Shown here: positions 61,417 through 64,000 of the stretch, piece by piece | How positions within the stretch are numbered: position 1 is the first letter of the stretch | Layout: each line of letters begins with the position of its first letter | Assembly (NCBI GenBank): GCA_002323245.1 | Contig: DCPU01000014.1 | Coordinates: 62,001-126,000 of the forward strand | Reading direction: 5' to 3' | Length of the DNA stretch: 64,000 nt | Source: Mariprofundus sp. UBA1536 | GTDB lineage: Bacteria; Pseudomonadota; Zetaproteobacteria; Mariprofundales; Mariprofundaceae | Made by a program: the position numbers and the translations under genes | Notes under the pieces: model-generated | Seen by the model: only the letters and a program-made list of their open reading frames with translations | What the model was told of the DNA's origin: nothing | Databases searched by the model: none

Positions 61417-61840
61417 AAAAACACAAGTCACCCCAGAAAAGGACACTGTTTTAGCCTTTGATTTTCCGCAGGGCATCGCAGGTTTTTCTGGCGCCAAAAG
61501 TTTTGCTTTTATCTATGCTGGAAGTGGTGATTTGTTATGCCTGCAATCCATCGATATGCCTGAAGCATCATTTATCCTCACGCCATGGAATGAAAGCCGC
61601 TTGGGTGCAACGCCAAAATTGTCATCTGAACAACAGGGCCTGCTTCAAGCTGATGCCGATAGCGAAATCATATGGTTTTTGGTGCTCAATCCTTTTGCCG
61701 ATAAGGATTGGGTGACTGCCAATTTACGTGCGCCCATTGCTATTTGTGAAAGTCAGCAAACTGGATTGCAATGTATTGCCAGTGATACCAGCTTAGAATT
61801 GCGGTACCGTTGGATGGCACAACCCAAAGCTGCCACCTAA
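61400..61840 (+). CDS. fliW: flagellar assembly factor FliW
   Basis: A 146-residue beta-barrel protein of the FliW family. LAFDFPQGIAGFSGAKSFAFIY (about residues 18-39, split here as FDFPQGIAGFSG) is the family signature, with WFLVLNPFADKDWVTANLRAPI near residue 94-115. In Bacillus and Campylobacter FliW binds flagellin or CsrA and relieves CsrA repression of flagellin translation. The ATG lies inside csrA after AAGGTGG (17-base overlap), so translation is coupled. A second ATG directly follows the first. Confidence 0.92.
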   Translation: MMQVVEKTQVTPEKDTVLAFDFPQGIAGFSGAKSFAFIYAGSGDLLCLQSIDMPEASFILTPWNESRLGATPKLSSEQQGLLQADADSEIIWFLVLNPFADKDWVTANLRAPIAICESQQTGLQCIASDTSLELRYRWMAQPKAAT

Positions 61841-61848
61841 AAAACTTC

Positions 61849-62442
61849 TCAGTTGCGCGTTTCTCTGGCATGGAATTTTAAGACCAACTGACCCTGATGA
61901 TGCACCAATCTGCTCCAACAAGCATATGGCATGTCCAAATGCCGCGTGGTGATGACAGGCGCTGCCAAAGCATGAGCCAAAAGCACCCGAATCGAACCCG
62001 AATGTCCAACCACCAGCACATGTTCACCTTGATGTCTTGCTATGATGTCAGCCAAAAAAAGGGCAATCCGCTCTGAAAAATCATCCATAGCTTCGCCTTC
62101 AGGGGGAATTCTTCCTTGTGGGTTTTCGCGCCACTTTGCCAGCATGCCCGGGTAAAGCGCTTCAATTTCTTCAGCAGTTTTACCTTCCCATAAACCATAA
62201 TGAAGCTCATGTACGCGGTCATCAATCTCAAGTTTAGCTCCAGAAGCTTTGGCCCAGTCACTTGCTGGTTGCGCGCAACGGCTTAACGGTGAGCTGATAA
62301 TCACAGTCACATCCTTAGCCAGCTCAGCCCAGACATCATCCATTGCTTGCCGCCCAGATAGCGTTAGCGGATCATCGACGCTTCCTCGATATTTCACCCC
62401 ACCTTCCAATGCCCCATGACGCAACAAATCAATGGTCACCAT
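61849..62442 (-). CDS. histidine phosphatase family protein (CobC-like)
   Basis: A 197-residue phosphoglycerate mutase-like phosphatase. The catalytic RHG motif is in IDLLRHGALEGG (His near residue 9), SSPLSRCAQPASDWA supplies the second arginine, HELHYGLWEGKTAEEIEA the acid residue, and VVGHSGSIRVLL the second catalytic histidine. LRHGALEGGVKYRGSVDDPLT resembles alpha-ribazole phosphatase (CobC), but no cobalamin genes adjoin, so the substrate is open. It is convergent with fliW, eight bases apart. Confidence 0.85.
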   Translation of the reverse strand: MVTIDLLRHGALEGGVKYRGSVDDPLTLSGRQAMDDVWAELAKDVTVIISSPLSRCAQPASDWAKASGAKLEIDDRVHELHYGLWEGKTAEEIEALYPGMLAKWRENPQGRIPPEGEAMDDFSERIALFLADIIARHQGEHVLVVGHSGSIRVLLAHALAAPVITTRHLDMPYACWSRLVHHQGQLVLKFHARETRN

Positions 62443-62556
62443 ATCTTTTCAACTCCAACGATGCGTCTTACGCTCTCCCCATCACTTGCTATTTCGCAAG
62501 CGTTGCGAACAATAGCTTTTGTTTGAAATACATCCTAGTCATTGAACGAGTTAAAT

Positions 62557-63231
62557 ATGCAACTTTTACCATGCCTCGAAATTGAGCCTCACAAAGATAC
62601 CAACCCTGCTGCGAATGCTACCATCATCTGGTTGCATGGCCTGGGTGCCGATGGGTATGATTTTAAACCCATCATTCCACAACTCAACCTTTCAGAAGAT
62701 TTAGCGGTGCGTTTCATTTTTCCCCATGCCCCGAATATGCCCGTCACTGTCAATGGTGGCTTCCCCATGCCAGCATGGTACGACATCAAAGATGCCACGA
62801 TTGAAGGCCGTCAAGACCTTGGCGGAATCAAGGCATCAGCCGCAAGAATTCAGCAACTTATCGACCGCGAAGTCGAGCGCGGCATTTTACCCTCGCGGAT
62901 CATTCTAGCCGGCTTCTCCCAAGGCGGCGCCTTGGCTGTTTACACCGGCACCCATCAACCCCAACCCTTGGCCGGCATCCTGGGTTTATCGTGTTACACA
63001 CTTTTGCCAGATGAGCAAAAACATATCCCTGCAGCAACCAAGCAAACACCCGTTTTGTTGGCCCATGGTAAATATGATGATGTCGTTGATTTCAGTTTAG
63101 GCGAGGCAAGTTATCAGTTGCTTAGCCAGGCTGGCTTTGCTGTGGAATTCCAGTCCTTTGAGATGGCACATACAGTGAGCGATGAAGAAATTACCGTGAT
63201 TGCCGATTGGATTTCCCGCTGTTTGAAGTGA
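62557..63231 (+). CDS. alpha/beta-hydrolase carboxylesterase
   Basis: A 224-residue member of the phospholipase/carboxylesterase family (the acyl-protein thioesterase type). The oxyanion loop IIWLHGLGADGYDF is at about residues 25-38, the nucleophile elbow LAGFSQGGALAVY has Ser near 118, the acid is in HGKYDDVVDF and the histidine in EMAHTVSDEE. PMPAWYDI is also conserved. There is no signal peptide. It is a monocistronic plus-strand gene with a weak ribosome site, divergent from the phosphatase. Natural substrate unknown. Confidence 0.9.
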   Translation: MQLLPCLEIEPHKDTNPAANATIIWLHGLGADGYDFKPIIPQLNLSEDLAVRFIFPHAPNMPVTVNGGFPMPAWYDIKDATIEGRQDLGGIKASAARIQQLIDREVERGILPSRIILAGFSQGGALAVYTGTHQPQPLAGILGLSCYTLLPDEQKHIPAATKQTPVLLAHGKYDDVVDFSLGEASYQLLSQAGFAVEFQSFEMAHTVSDEEITVIADWISRCLK

Positions 63232-63264
63232 TCAATCACACTAAACATGCAAAAACCTTGAGGT

Positions 63265-63281
63265 TTGGCAGTACTTTTGCT
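63265..63281 (+). promoter_or_regulatory. sigma54 (RpoN)-type promoter of the ExeA-like gene
   Basis: TTTGGCAG-TACTT-TTGCTT has exact GG-N10-GC spacing and a near-consensus -12 half, 66 bases before the ATPase start and 35 bases after the preceding stop codon. Confidence 0.6.
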
Positions 63282-63346
63282 TGAGTGTGGGGTGAATCAA
63301 CACGTTTTTTTATACGTTGTGAGTGAATATTTTAAGTGGAGGATGT

Positions 63347-64000
63347 ATGTACCTAGAACATTGGGAACTCAACGGCTTCCCTTTTGACAATGTTCCATCA
63401 TCTAATTTCTATTATGAAACAGATGAGCACCGTACCCTTTGCGAAGATTTATATGATGCCATCATGCGTCGCCGCGGTGCGATTGTGCTCACTGGTGAGA
63501 TTGGCTGCGGCAAGACCACTTCCTCACAACGCGTGCTCTTGGACTTACCCCAAGAGCGCTTCGATATTGCCTTAATTACTTACTCTAGCTTATCACCTTT
63601 AGAAATGCTGCGCGAAATCAGCCAACAACTGGGCCTAAATGCTGGCGAAAAAGATAAAAATGAAATGCTACAAGCCTTGCGCAAGCATTTGGCAAAAAAT
63701 GCAGCCGACAACCGCGACACGTTGATTTGCATCGATGAAGCCCAAAGTATTCCCGATATCGCCACACTTGAAGAGTTACGCTTGTTGCTTAATTATCAAT
63801 TGGGCAATCGTTTTTTGGTAACATTACTTTTGATTGGACAACCTGAATTACAGCAAAAAATAGCAGCCATTCCTCAACTGCAACAACGCGTAGCCCTCAA
63901 TTTACATGTCGGCCGATTATCACTTGACCATAGCCTTCAATACATACTGCATCGCTTACGTATTGCTGGAAACAAGCGCCCTATTCTCACCCGCCAAGCC
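63347..64000 (+). CDS. ExeA/GspA-like AAA ATPase (3' end outside window)
   Basis: The first 218 residues of an AAA ATPase of the ExeA/GspA/MshM type. The family start YLEHWELNGFPFDN (about residues 2-15) precedes Walker A, LTGEIGCGKTT (about 50-60), and Walker B, LICIDEAQSI (about 127-136); LLIGQPELQQKI is the sensor 1 region. GspA works with GspB to place the type II secretin in the cell wall, and MshM serves MSHA pili. Which role applies cannot be told without the missing C-terminus and next genes. The ATG follows GGAGGATGT. Confidence 0.85.
   Translation, partial: MYLEHWELNGFPFDNVPSSNFYYETDEHRTLCEDLYDAIMRRRGAIVLTGEIGCGKTTSSQRVLLDLPQERFDIALITYSSLSPLEMLREISQQLGLNAGEKDKNEMLQALRKHLAKNAADNRDTLICIDEAQSIPDIATLEELRLLLNYQLGNRFLVTLLLIGQPELQQKIAAIPQLQQRVALNLHVGRLSLDHSLQYILHRLRIAGNKRPILTRQA

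Overview
The window reads as a chromosomal segment of a Gram-negative, flagellated, respiring proteobacterium with mid-range GC. Signs of this are lipoprotein and outer-membrane genes (flgH, a TolC-like protein), an RND pump, a 14-gene complex I operon with separate nuoC and nuoD, and RpoN-type (sigma54) promoter sequences at a flagellar operon. The mix of csrA-fliW at the end of a flg operon, a diheme cytochrome c/cytochrome b pair and dispersed type II-like pseudopilins would fit a deep-branching proteobacterial group such as the Zetaproteobacteria. That placement is an inference from gene content, not a demonstrated assignment. I saw no phage, insertion sequence, CRISPR array or rRNA gene.

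Layout. 1-5.0 kb: a cell-surface polysaccharide cluster (two methyltransferases, a family 2 glycosyltransferase, a Wzx-like flippase, a sulfotransferase). 5.0-8.3 kb: a nitronate monooxygenase-like flavoprotein, then a translationally coupled pair made of a MinD/ParA-type ATPase and a small protein with a degenerate J domain and a RodZ-like HTH. 8.3-30 kb: a long run of mainly minus-strand housekeeping genes: tpiA-secG-tRNA-Leu(GAG), rho, two pseudopilins, dapB, dnaK-dnaJ behind a sigma32-like promoter, hemE and ribE-ribBA-ribH-nusB, bioD, ppiD and rnhB. Embedded here are a PilZ-like protein and, on the plus strand, a REC-REC-GGDEF diguanylate cyclase with a sigma54-like promoter.

29.9-44.4 kb: the complete nuoABCDEFGHIJKLMN operon, with a candidate sigma70 promoter upstream and a strong terminator after nuoN. 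44.5-49.8 kb: an RND transporter and TolC-like channel divergent from a MarR regulator; a perfect 11-bp-arm palindrome lies in the shared control region. 49.9-53 kb: cytochrome b561-type and diheme cytochrome c genes, efp, an unknown gene and rraA.

53.1-61.8 kb: the flagellar operon flgF-G-A-H-I-J-M-N-K-L-csrA-fliW, with a sigma54-type promoter in front and a possible sigma28 promoter before flgM. 61.8-64 kb: a phosphoglycerate-mutase-like phosphatase, an esterase, and the start of an ExeA/GspA-like AAA ATPase that has its own well-formed sigma54-type promoter.

Functional threads. Sigma54-like promoters precede flagellar genes, a c-di-GMP synthase and a secretion/pilus-type ATPase, suggesting a shared motility and surface regulon. 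FlgM, CsrA and FliW are assembly-coupled flagellar regulators. Overlapping stop/start codons are common and point to translational coupling. The best candidates for something undescribed are the MinD-like/J-HTH pair, the CsrA with changed RNA-binding residues, and the adaptor-less RND operon.
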